Of a DNA stretch of 7,283 bases, positions 1-6,364 are shown in pieces. How positions within the stretch are numbered: the first letter of the stretch is position 1; each line of letters opens with the position of its first letter. A program made the translations under genes and the position numbers. Location: positions 1 through 7,283 of the forward strand of contig JALQUJ010000006.1 of assembly GCA_023263825.1 (NCBI GenBank), read 5' to 3'. Source of the stretch: Porticoccus sp. Lineage in GTDB: Bacteria; Pseudomonadota; Gammaproteobacteria; Pseudomonadales; Porticoccaceae. The notes below the pieces were generated by a model. The model made no database searches. It was given only the letters and a program-made list of their open reading frames with translations, and had not been told where the DNA came from.

Positions 1-373
1 CAACCATCTGCAACACCTGATCACTAACACCAACCTTTATTTCTTTGCCCTCAACCTCGATTGTCGAATCACCAGAGGCAACTGAGGTCAGCCTAGTATC
101 AATAAACCCAAAAGCTACGGTATTCACATTTACTTTATAACGGCCCCATTCTTTACAAAGAGTTTTAGTCATTCCCACCACTCCCGCTTTTGCTGCGGCA
201 TAAGCCAACTGGCCGGGATTACCACTGAGCCCTGATACGGATGAGATATTCACCACCTTACGAAATACCTCAAGCCCTTGCTCCTGATCCTGGGCATGGA
301 GTTTCTTAAAGCAAGGCTGAGCAGCTTGCAAAATTCGGTAAGGTGCAGTCATATGAACATCGATAACGAGTAT
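1..373 (-). pseudogene. C-terminal remnant of a short-chain dehydrogenase/reductase (FabG-like), 5' end lost
   Basis: The minus strand is open from an in-frame TGA at 374-376 to the left edge and continues beyond it. SDR catalytic features are visible: the Ser region NISSVSG, then YAAAKAG with the Tyr-x3-Lys pair, then an NVNTVAFGFIDT segment typical of the end of the SDR core. Recognisable homology begins at about VIDVHMTAP (codons from ~367 leftward). Everything before it is missing, including the Gly-rich GxxxGxG cofactor loop and the NAG motif, and the sequence passes straight into an unrelated gene on the other strand. The first in-frame ATG (350-352) would give a protein with no Rossmann N-terminal half, so activity is very unlikely. 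Family knowledge: such enzymes reduce or oxidise 3-oxoacyl-ACP/CoA or similar alcohols with NAD(P)H. The exact substrate cannot be told. The C-terminus lies off the window. Confidence 0.85.
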
Positions 374-539
374 TCAAGCACTGGAAATTATTCGAGGTTG
401 TTATGGACTAAATATTATTGGTGGTGACTTAGTGGAAGTATCCCCACCCAACGACAACACTGGGAATACCGCATTACTTGCAGCTAAGTTATTATTTGAG
501 ATGCTCTGTAGTTTACCAGGCTGCATCCGTCGCCAATAA
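366..539 (+). pseudogene. speB: 3' remnant of an agmatinase/ureohydrolase gene (speB-like)
   Basis: Reading from about codon 366, the plus strand encodes TSIQALEIIRG, then GLNIIGGDLVEVSPPND, then a helix ending FEMLCSLPG, with a TAA at 537-539. This matches the last ~57 residues of the arginase/agmatinase/formiminoglutamase family, in which GGDxVEVSPPYD is a conserved C-terminal motif. A full enzyme is roughly 300 residues or more. The metal-binding motifs (GGDH, DAHxD, DxDxxDP) belong to the missing part, so the remnant cannot be an enzyme. No start codon with a ribosome binding site precedes it; upstream is the reversed SDR remnant. The family hydrolyses agmatine or a related guanidino compound to urea. 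The agmatinase label is the closest fit, but another ureohydrolase subtype is possible. The next gene begins 11 bp after this stop, suggesting they were once co-transcribed. Confidence 0.8.
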
Positions 540-550
540 AGCAACGTATA

Positions 551-1357
551 ATGGTTTCCAACACTAACCAAAAAAGCTTTGTTATTGTGAAATTAAATTA
601 TTCCATTCAAGGTGAAGGTCTACCGGTCATATTAATGCACGGTATGTTTGGCTCCCTGAGTAATTTGGGAGTAGTGGGTCGAGCGCTCACAGACCTTTAT
701 AAAGTTATCTCTGTTGACCTCCGGAATCATGGCGAATCACCACACAGTCTGGTGATGGACTACCCCAGTATGGCAGAAGATATTATTGAGTTAATGGATG
801 ATCAGTGCCTACAGGAAGCCGACCTTCTAGGCCATTCCATGGGTGGGAAAATTGCCATGCAAATTGCAATGAATTACCCCGACCGCGTCAATAAACTGAT
901 CGCCGCCGATATCGCCCCCGTGACCTACAAGCCCGATCGCCACGGCGGTGTTCTGGAAGGCCTACAAGCACTGACCGAAGCACGTCCAACATCACGCAGG
1001 GAAGCTGATGAACTTCTGGCAACCTATGTAGAAGAAAATTCCGTACGGGCCTTTCTGCTGAAAAATCTGGTGCGTGAAGAAGACGGCCAATTTGGACTTC
1101 GACTCTATATGGAAGGCATTATTGGCAATTACTATGACACCCTGACACTGGCGCCCACTGGAGAGCCCTTTTCTGGCCCCACTCTGTTTATAAAAGGAGA
1201 AGATTCAGCCTACATCCAGGACAAACACCGTGACGAGGTGTTACGACTTTTTCCTAAAGCACAATTAAAAATGATTGCTAACACCGGGCACTGGCTACAC
1301 GCAGAAAAACCGGAAACCTTTAATAAAATTGTTCACAGTTTCTTGGAAAAACCCTAA
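551..1357 (+). CDS. ybfF: YbfF-like alpha/beta hydrolase (acyl-CoA esterase family)
   Basis: A complete 268-residue cytoplasmic alpha/beta hydrolase close to the E. coli YbfF length (~254). Visible landmarks: HGMFGS oxyanion-region motif (HG at 30-31), DLRNHGESP (56-64), nucleophile elbow GHSMGG with Ser96, DIAPV (from Asp120), and GHWLHAEKP carrying the probable catalytic His247. The order and the MGK / HAEKP signatures are typical of YbfF. Family members hydrolyse short-chain and acyl-CoA esters in vitro; the physiological substrate is unknown. There is no signal peptide or membrane segment. The start is uncertain: ATG 551 has no clear Shine-Dalgarno sequence, and homologs usually begin near MKLNY, which here corresponds to a GTG at 587-589 (residue 13). 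The gene starts 11 bp after the agmatinase remnant stop, so its original promoter may have been removed by the upstream rearrangement. It converges on metY. Confidence 0.9.
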   Translation: MVSNTNQKSFVIVKLNYSIQGEGLPVILMHGMFGSLSNLGVVGRALTDLYKVISVDLRNHGESPHSLVMDYPSMAEDIIELMDDQCLQEADLLGHSMGGKIAMQIAMNYPDRVNKLIAADIAPVTYKPDRHGGVLEGLQALTEARPTSRREADELLATYVEENSVRAFLLKNLVREEDGQFGLRLYMEGIIGNYYDTLTLAPTGEPFSGPTLFIKGEDSAYIQDKHRDEVLRLFPKAQLKMIANTGHWLHAEKPETFNKIVHSFLEKP

Positions 1358-1383
1358 TTAATATTTGGATAAATTAATTAGGG
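1352..1383. terminator. Perfect 11-bp inverted repeat between convergent genes, possible bidirectional terminator
   Basis: CCCTAATTAAT (1352-1362) pairs exactly with ATTAATTAGGG (1373-1383) around a 10-nt loop. The left arm overlaps the hydrolase stop codon. No long U tract follows on either strand, and the stem is AT-rich apart from three G-C pairs at its base, so it is an imperfect intrinsic terminator. Its position in the 57-bp gap between two genes reading towards each other favours a terminator role. A weaker alternative pairing exists between AGGGA (1380-1384) and TCCCT (1397-1401). Confidence 0.5.
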
Positions 1384-1414
1384 AGCGATTCATTGATCCC
1401 TGTTAGACAAATAA

Positions 1415-2695
1415 TTATTTAACCGCATCGAGAGCCTGACTGACATCGGCGATAATATCCTCAATATTTTCGATACCCACAGAAATACGTACCAGGTCTG
1501 CACTCACACCCGCTGCTGCCAATTCCTCATCATTTAATTGTCGGTGAGTCGTTGAGGCTGGATGGCAGGCTAGTGACTTGGCATCACCTATATTGACCAG
1601 CCTTAAAATCATTTCTAGGGCATCAATAAATTGTGCACCAGATTCTTTACCGACCCCGCCTTTTATGCCAAAACTCAGAATACCTGATGCTTTTCCACCC
1701 GTAATTCTTTGGCAGGTTTGGTGATAGGGGCTATCGGGTAGTGCGGCATAATTTACCCAGGACACTTTTTCGTGATTTTGTAGGAAAGCTGCCAACTTTT
1801 CGGCATTTTCACAGTGCCGCTCCATACGAAGACACAGTGTTTCCAATCCCTGTAAGATTTGGAATGAATTGGTAGGAGAAATTGCAGCACCCGTATTACG
1901 AAGTGGTACCACACGGCAACGACCAATATAGGCAGCAGGCCCCAATGCTTCGGTATAGACCACACCGTGATAAGACGGATCAGGTTCATTTAAAATTGGG
2001 AACCGTTCCTTATTTGCCACCCAATCAAATTTCCCAGAATCAACAATAACACCACCGATAGAAGTGCCATGGCCGCCAATATATTTAGTCAGAGAATGAA
2101 TAACAATATCAGCCCCCAACTCAAAGGGACGGCACAAAAATGGTGTCGCTACGGTGTTATCAACTACCAATGGAACACCATGCTTATGGGCAATTTCCGC
2201 AAATTTCTCAATATCAACAATATTACCTGCGGGGTTACCAATGGACTCACAAAATACTAATTTGGTATTTTCATCGATGGCTTCTTCCAAGGCATTAAAA
2301 TCGTCACCAGACACCATTCGTGCGTCAATACCCTGATTCGGTAGCGTATGGGCAAACAGATTATAGGTACCCCCATAAAGCTGGCTGGTACTGACAATGT
2401 TATCACCAACAGAACAAATACACTGGATGGCATAGGTAATCGCCGCCATACCCGATGAAACAACTAAAGCACCAACACCCCCTTCCATGGCTGCTACCCG
2501 TTGCTCCAAAACATCAGTGGTAGGATTCATAATCCGGGTATAAATATTTCCGGGGACTTTCAAATCAAAAAGGTCTGCTCCATGCTGGGTATCATCAAAG
2601 GTATAAGAAGTCGTTTGATAAATAGGCACTGCCGCTGCCTTTGTTGTAGCTTCTGACTCATACCCATGGTGCAACGCTAATGATTCAAGTTTCAT
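1415..2695 (-). CDS. metY: O-acetylhomoserine aminocarboxypropyltransferase (O-acetylhomoserine sulfhydrylase)
   Basis: A 426-residue fold-type I PLP enzyme of the Cys/Met metabolism family, the usual MetY length. It makes L-homocysteine from O-acetyl-L-homoserine and sulfide (direct sulfhydrylation) in the cytoplasm. Landmarks: VPIYQTTSYTF (23-33), YTRIMNPTT with phosphate-binding Tyr and Arg (52-60), SSGMAAI (80-86), SQLYGGTYNLF (104-114), VVDNT with the PLP-ring Asp (177-181), and SLTKYIGGHG with the Schiff-base Lys204. The long segment after residue ~225, including YTEALGPAAYIG and RCRVVPLRNTGAA, distinguishes MetY from the shorter MetB/MetC/MetZ enzymes (about 380-400 residues). The ATG at 2693-2695 follows a GGGG/GGTAGG purine stretch (2702-2713) that can serve as ribosome binding site. 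It is transcribed alone as far as the window shows and is intact. Confidence 0.95.
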   Translation of the reverse strand: MKLESLALHHGYESEATTKAAAVPIYQTTSYTFDDTQHGADLFDLKVPGNIYTRIMNPTTDVLEQRVAAMEGGVGALVVSSGMAAITYAIQCICSVGDNIVSTSQLYGGTYNLFAHTLPNQGIDARMVSGDDFNALEEAIDENTKLVFCESIGNPAGNIVDIEKFAEIAHKHGVPLVVDNTVATPFLCRPFELGADIVIHSLTKYIGGHGTSIGGVIVDSGKFDWVANKERFPILNEPDPSYHGVVYTEALGPAAYIGRCRVVPLRNTGAAISPTNSFQILQGLETLCLRMERHCENAEKLAAFLQNHEKVSWVNYAALPDSPYHQTCQRITGGKASGILSFGIKGGVGKESGAQFIDALEMILRLVNIGDAKSLACHPASTTHRQLNDEELAAAGVSADLVRISVGIENIEDIIADVSQALDAVK

Positions 2696-2851
2696 ATTTA
2701 TACCTACCCCTTTAAACGTATCAACCCTGCTATTAAATATAAAACCCAGGGATCAAAAAAATATTATAACGCACTGTCTTATAGTGCTACTTTAAAGCAC
2801 TATTTAACTCACTATAAAAAAGAATATTTCTGACAAACAATACCGAATAAA
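2696..2851. other. Spacer upstream of metY
   Basis: An AT-rich stretch of 156 bp between the metY start and the nitronate monooxygenase relic. Apart from the candidate promoter, dyad and ribosome binding site of metY, I see no open frame, tRNA or riboswitch-like fold in it. The likely 5' leader of about 60 nt is short for the common SAM riboswitch classes. Confidence 0.6.
2763..2803 (-). promoter_or_regulatory. Candidate metY promoter with a 23-bp dyad over the -35 region
   Basis: On the minus strand a perfect -10 hexamer TATAAT lies at 2763-2768, about 68 bp before the metY start codon. At 16-18 bp spacing no good -35 is found (for example AGTAGC at 2786-2791). That place is instead occupied by a perfect inverted repeat, ATAGTGCT (2781-2788) and AGCACTAT (2796-2803) with a 7-bp spacer. 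Further half-site-like copies flank it: GCACT at 2771-2775 and CACTAT at 2810-2815. A strong -10, a weak -35 and a dyad on the -35 suggest a promoter governed by a regulator, perhaps a methionine or sulfur regulator. The regulator cannot be named from this sequence. Confidence 0.5.
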
Positions 2852-3151
2852 TTACAAATTAGAGGCTAATTCGTAGGTTAATTCCGCAGCAGAAACTGCC
2901 TTACACCCCGTCACATTCTGTCCTGCCCAAAGGGGTGAAAAATCACCAGATCCTTGAGCTTACATAATAGTTCGTAGTGGCGTGATAGCACTAGCCACCA
3001 GGGGAAATTCCGGAATACCATAATGGATTGGACCGAGTTCTTTCATGGCTAAGTTGACAATGGCGCGGGCCGGACGACCAGTAAAGATATTAGTCAGTGC
3101 TGTATGTCTGGCACCCTCACTTTCTAATGCAGCACGATGCATTGGACTTGT
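2852..3151 (-). pseudogene. C-terminal relic of a nitronate monooxygenase, 5'-truncated and with an internal stop
   Basis: Reading leftward from about 3151, the minus strand gives TSPMHRAALESEGARHTALTN, then IFTGRPARAIVN, then ELGPIHYGIPEFPL and PLRTIM. A TAA follows at 2960-2962. In the same frame the text resumes with AQGSGDFSPLWAGQN and ends at a second TAA (2852-2854). Together these match the last ~100 residues of FMN-dependent nitronate monooxygenases (2-nitropropane dioxygenase family, ~320 residues), in which FTGRPAR, FPL and SGDFSPLWAGQ are conserved. The upstream two thirds, including most of the FMN barrel, are absent, and the internal stop replaces a single residue. The relic is non-functional. 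The family oxidises propionate-3-nitronate and other alkyl nitronates. It is joined at its 5' side to an integrase fragment on the other strand. Confidence 0.85.
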
Positions 3152-3152
3152 T

Positions 3153-3251
3153 AATGATGTAAAAACTACACAGATTTACACCCATGTTTTAGGACAACAT
3201 TATGCTGGAACAGAAAGTCCTCTTGATAAACTCAACTTGGCAATTATATAA
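3153..3251 (+). pseudogene. 3' remnant of an integron-integrase-like tyrosine recombinase
   Basis: The plus strand from ~3153 to the TAA at 3249-3251 encodes NDVKTTQIYTHV, followed by about 12 residues and SPLDKL. DVxTTxIYTHVL with the nucleophilic Tyr in IYTHV is the end of box II of tyrosine recombinases, and a SPLD tail shortly after it is typical of IntI-type integron integrases. Only ~32 codons remain. The Arg, Lys, His and Arg catalytic residues lie in the missing part, so no recombinase is made. Homology starts abruptly next to the nitronate monooxygenase relic. XerC/D or phage integrases share the IYTHV core, so the integron assignment rests mainly on the SPLD tail. I see no attI or attC site nearby. 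Confidence 0.7.
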
Positions 3252-3409
3252 GCACTCTATTAACTCAATATTATTAAAAGACAAATGATAATAACAAACC
3301 TGTGATTAACTTATCCCAAAATTAATCCATAGATTTTATAAAGAGGATTCATAAATTCGCATGCAAATTTTTAAAAATTATTTACTTTTTTCTCATGTCA
3401 GAGAAAAAT
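3252..3409. other. AT-rich non-coding spacer downstream of gcvP and the integrase relic
   Basis: A 158-bp convergent spacer with no gene. It contains a 14-bp perfect palindrome AATTTTTAAAAATT at 3366-3379 and, next to the gcvP stop, the hairpin listed separately. I found no attC-like element, terminal inverted repeat or promoter in it. Confidence 0.6.
3387..3408 (-). terminator. Hairpin just after gcvP, possible weak terminator
   Basis: TTTTTCTC (3387-3394) pairs with GAGAAAAA (3401-3408) around a 6-nt loop, beginning 2 bp past the gcvP stop codon. On the minus strand it is not directly followed by a U tract; a run of five T residues occurs only about 14 nt further on. Stability is low, since only two G-C pairs are present. 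Position supports a 3'-end function; composition does not make it a standard intrinsic terminator. Confidence 0.35.
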
Positions 3410-6346
3410 TTATTCATAGTCAGAAAGCGGTACACAAGCACACACTAAATTTCGATCACCGTAAACATTATCAATCCGGCCTACAGGGGACCAATATTTA
3501 GTTTCCCTTAGTGACTCCAGAGGATAAGCGGCCAATTCCCGGGAATAACTTCTGCCCCAGTCATCCGCCATCACTACATCGGCAGTATGAGGTGCATGGC
3601 AAAGGGGGTTATCGTCCAATGGGTAGTCGCCATTTTCAACGGCTGTAATTTCCTCACGAATTTGCAACATGGCATCGCAGAAACGATCCAGTTCTTCTTT
3701 GGATTCACTCTCGGTAGGCTCAATCATCAATGTGCCGGGAACGGGGAAAGACATGGTGGGTGCATGGAAGCCAAAGTCTATTAGGCGCTTGGCCACATCG
3801 TCCACTGTCACACCGGAATCATCTTTGATGGCTCTCAAATCCACGATACATTCGTGGGCCACCCGGTCATGAGATCCTGTGTACAAAATGGGGTAAGCGC
3901 CTTTGAGCCGCTCCGCCATATAGTTGGCATTAAGAATCGCCGCTTCGGTTGCTTGCTTCAAACCCTCAGCACCCATCATTTTGATGTACATCCAGGTAAT
4001 AGGCAGGATACTGGCACTACCCCAGGGGGCTGCGGATACTGCACCAACTGCTGGCTTTTTATCGGAGCGATTATTCTGGTCATTGTGCCCAGGGAGGTAA
4101 TCCGCCAAATGCTCGCGCACGGCTACCGGGCCAACACCGGGGCCACCACCACCGTGTGGAATACAGAATGTTTTATGTAAATTCAGGTGAGAGACATCAC
4201 CGCCAAACTTGCCCGGCTGACAGAGACCCACCATGGCATTGAGGTTGGCGCCGTCGATATACACCTGGCCACCGTGCTGGTGGATAATATCACAGACTTC
4301 AGTAATACCCTCTTCAAACACACCATGAGTGGAGGGGTAGGTCACCATAATAGCCGCCAGATTTTCACTGTGCTGCTCTGCTTTGGATCTCAGATCATCA
4401 AGGTCCACATTGCCCTGATCATCACAGGGTGTGACAACAACTCTCATACCACACATTTGTGCTGAGGCCGGGTTAGTACCGTGGGCTGAACTGGGGATCA
4501 GACATATATCACGGTGAGAATCGCCGCGACTTTCATGATAAGCGCGAATAGCCAGTAACCCAGCGTACTCACCCTGGGAACCTGCATTGGGTTGTAGTGA
4601 GACGGCATCGTAACCGGTGGCTGCACAGAGCATGGATTCCACCTGCTCAATCATCTCCACATAACCCTCTGTCTGATCTTTCGGTGCAAAGGGATGAATG
4701 TTGGAAAACTCCGGCCATGTTACCGGTAGCATTTCTGCAGTGGCATTTAGCTTCATGGTGCAGGAACCGAGGGGAATCATGGCTCGATCTAGCGCTATAT
4801 CCTTATCCGATAGCTTGCGCAGGTAGCGCAGCATTTCGGTTTCGGAATGGTAGCGGTTGAATGCTGGGTGATTAAGCACATCACCGGTACGCATGAAGTT
4901 GTCTGGCAAACCACTGGCAGCTTTTGATTCCAGATCGGCTACCTTCAAAGAACTGTCAGCATCAAAACTGTTTATATCAAATAAGCTCCACAGGGCTTCG
5001 ACATCTTCAGCGCTAGTCGTTTCATCCAGAGAAATACCCACATGATTGTCACCAATGGTTCTCAAGTTAATACCCTGGGTAGCAGCCTGCTGATGGATTC
5101 TCGCCGTGTTATCACCTGTGGCAATCGTCAGGGTATCAAAGAAGCTGTTATTCACTGGTTTGAAACCCAACTGTTCCAGACCCATGGCCAGGATAGCCGT
5201 AAGGCAATGAACTCTTTCAGCAATACGTTTCAGGCCATTTGGTCCATGGTAAACGGCATACATACTAGCCATCACTGCTAGTAAAACTTGGGCGGTACAA
5301 ATATTACTGGTCGCCTTTTCGCGGCGAATATGTTGCTCCCGGGTCTGCAAGGCTAAGCGATAGGCTGGCTGACCACGACTATCCAGAGATATACCCACCA
5401 AACGACCAGGCAATGAACGCTTAAAGGCATCACGAGTAGCCATATAAGCGGCATGTGGGCCACCAAAACCCAGTGGCACGCCAAAACGCTGGGTACAGCC
5501 AATAGCTACATCGGCACCCAATTCAGCCGGGCTTTTTAACAGCACCAAGCTAAGAATATCCGCAGCCATCACGACCAACGCTTTCTGCTGGTGAGCTGTC
5601 TCAACAACGGCGGAAAAATCACGAATGGCACCATCAACACCGGGGTATTGCAGTAGCACGCCAAAGCAATCATGGTTGCTCATGTCCGAGGGATGACCCA
5701 CCACCACTTCCAACCCCATAGGTTCGGCACGGGTTTCCACTACTTCAATGGTTTGTGGCAAGCAATGCTGATCAACAAAAAATACTTTGCCCTTGGATTT
5801 TGACATACGCTGACACAGTGTCATGGCTTCTGCTGCCGCAGTGCCCTCATCCAGCAACGATGCACTGGCTAAGTCCATACCTGTCAGATCGGTAATCATA
5901 GTCTGGAAATTTAACAGTGCTTCCAAACGCCCCTGAGAAATCTCCGGTTGATAGGGTGTATAGGCCGTGTACCAGGCCGGATTTTCCAATACATTTCGCA
6001 AAATTACATTGGGTGTAATGCAATTGTAATAACCCTGGCCAATGTAGTTTTTGAACACCTGATTCTGGCTGGCTAGTTCACGCAACTCTGCCAAAGCATG
6101 CTGCTCTGTGGTAGCAGAACCCAATGCTAATGCGCTATCTGAACGAATATTGTCTGGTATTACTGCACCAATAAAATCAGCCATATTGTCATAGCCAAGA
6201 CTTTGCAGCATCGCCTGCTGATCCGATTTGGAAGGACCGATATGACGGCGAATAAATTCATTACTGTTAGTGAGCTCTGCCAGTGGTTTCATGCGTTCTT
6301 TAATCTCTATAAATTCGTTATTTTTAATCAAGCTAAATGCAGTCAT
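3410..6346 (-). CDS. gcvP: Glycine dehydrogenase (decarboxylating), P protein of the glycine cleavage system
   Basis: A 978-residue single-chain P protein, slightly longer than the usual ~955-965. It decarboxylates glycine with PLP and passes the aminomethyl group to the lipoyl arm of H protein. N-terminal half: FIRRHIGPS (31-39), YIGQGYYNCITPNVILRN (101-118), NPAWYTAYTPYQPEISQGR (122-140), LLDEGTAAAEAM (164-175), FGGPHAAYMA (294-303). C-terminal half: IPLGSCTMKLN (524-534), PNAGSQGEYAGL (586-597), SSAHGTNPASA (619-629), YIDGANLNAM (696-705), and LNLHKTFCIPHGGGGPG, with the PLP-binding Lys725. Both halves are intact. The ATG at 6344-6346 lacks a clear ribosome binding site. A second in-frame ATG at 6290-6292 (Met19) fits the usual P-protein start better, so the first 18 residues may be over-called. 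It lies 18 bp after gcvT and is probably co-transcribed with it. Confidence 0.97.
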   Translation of the reverse strand: MTAFSLIKNNEFIEIKERMKPLAELTNSNEFIRRHIGPSKSDQQAMLQSLGYDNMADFIGAVIPDNIRSDSALALGSATTEQHALAELRELASQNQVFKNYIGQGYYNCITPNVILRNVLENPAWYTAYTPYQPEISQGRLEALLNFQTMITDLTGMDLASASLLDEGTAAAEAMTLCQRMSKSKGKVFFVDQHCLPQTIEVVETRAEPMGLEVVVGHPSDMSNHDCFGVLLQYPGVDGAIRDFSAVVETAHQQKALVVMAADILSLVLLKSPAELGADVAIGCTQRFGVPLGFGGPHAAYMATRDAFKRSLPGRLVGISLDSRGQPAYRLALQTREQHIRREKATSNICTAQVLLAVMASMYAVYHGPNGLKRIAERVHCLTAILAMGLEQLGFKPVNNSFFDTLTIATGDNTARIHQQAATQGINLRTIGDNHVGISLDETTSAEDVEALWSLFDINSFDADSSLKVADLESKAASGLPDNFMRTGDVLNHPAFNRYHSETEMLRYLRKLSDKDIALDRAMIPLGSCTMKLNATAEMLPVTWPEFSNIHPFAPKDQTEGYVEMIEQVESMLCAATGYDAVSLQPNAGSQGEYAGLLAIRAYHESRGDSHRDICLIPSSAHGTNPASAQMCGMRVVVTPCDDQGNVDLDDLRSKAEQHSENLAAIMVTYPSTHGVFEEGITEVCDIIHQHGGQVYIDGANLNAMVGLCQPGKFGGDVSHLNLHKTFCIPHGGGGPGVGPVAVREHLADYLPGHNDQNNRSDKKPAVGAVSAAPWGSASILPITWMYIKMMGAEGLKQATEAAILNANYMAERLKGAYPILYTGSHDRVAHECIVDLRAIKDDSGVTVDDVAKRLIDFGFHAPTMSFPVPGTLMIEPTESESKEELDRFCDAMLQIREEITAVENGDYPLDDNPLCHAPHTADVVMADDWGRSYSRELAAYPLESLRETKYWSPVGRIDNVYGDRNLVCACVPLSDYE

Positions 6347-6364
6347 TACAAAAAATTTATAACT

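Noticed and set aside
1753..2463. Short open frames on both strands within metY
   Set aside because: They overlap a complete, clearly conserved enzyme in other frames and show no family motifs.
2696..2760. SAM riboswitch in the metY leader
   Set aside because: The leader inferred from the -10 box is only about 60 nt, and I could not find a multi-helix core or conserved riboswitch segments in it.
3045..3251. A 68-codon plus-strand open frame starting at 3045
   Set aside because: Its first ~36 codons are the antisense of the nitronate monooxygenase relic. Only the tail after ~3153 resembles a real protein (recombinase). It is a chimeric frame created by the joint, not a gene.
3252..3409. attC/attI recombination site or insertion-sequence ends next to the integrase relic
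   Set aside because: No paired R and L box core sites, no terminal inverted repeats and no target duplications were seen. The palindromes present are simple A/T runs.
3854..4465. Plus-strand open frames of 92-108 codons inside gcvP
   Set aside because: They are antisense to the highly conserved P protein, have no recognisable protein features and no ribosome binding sites, and are explained by codon bias of the real gene.
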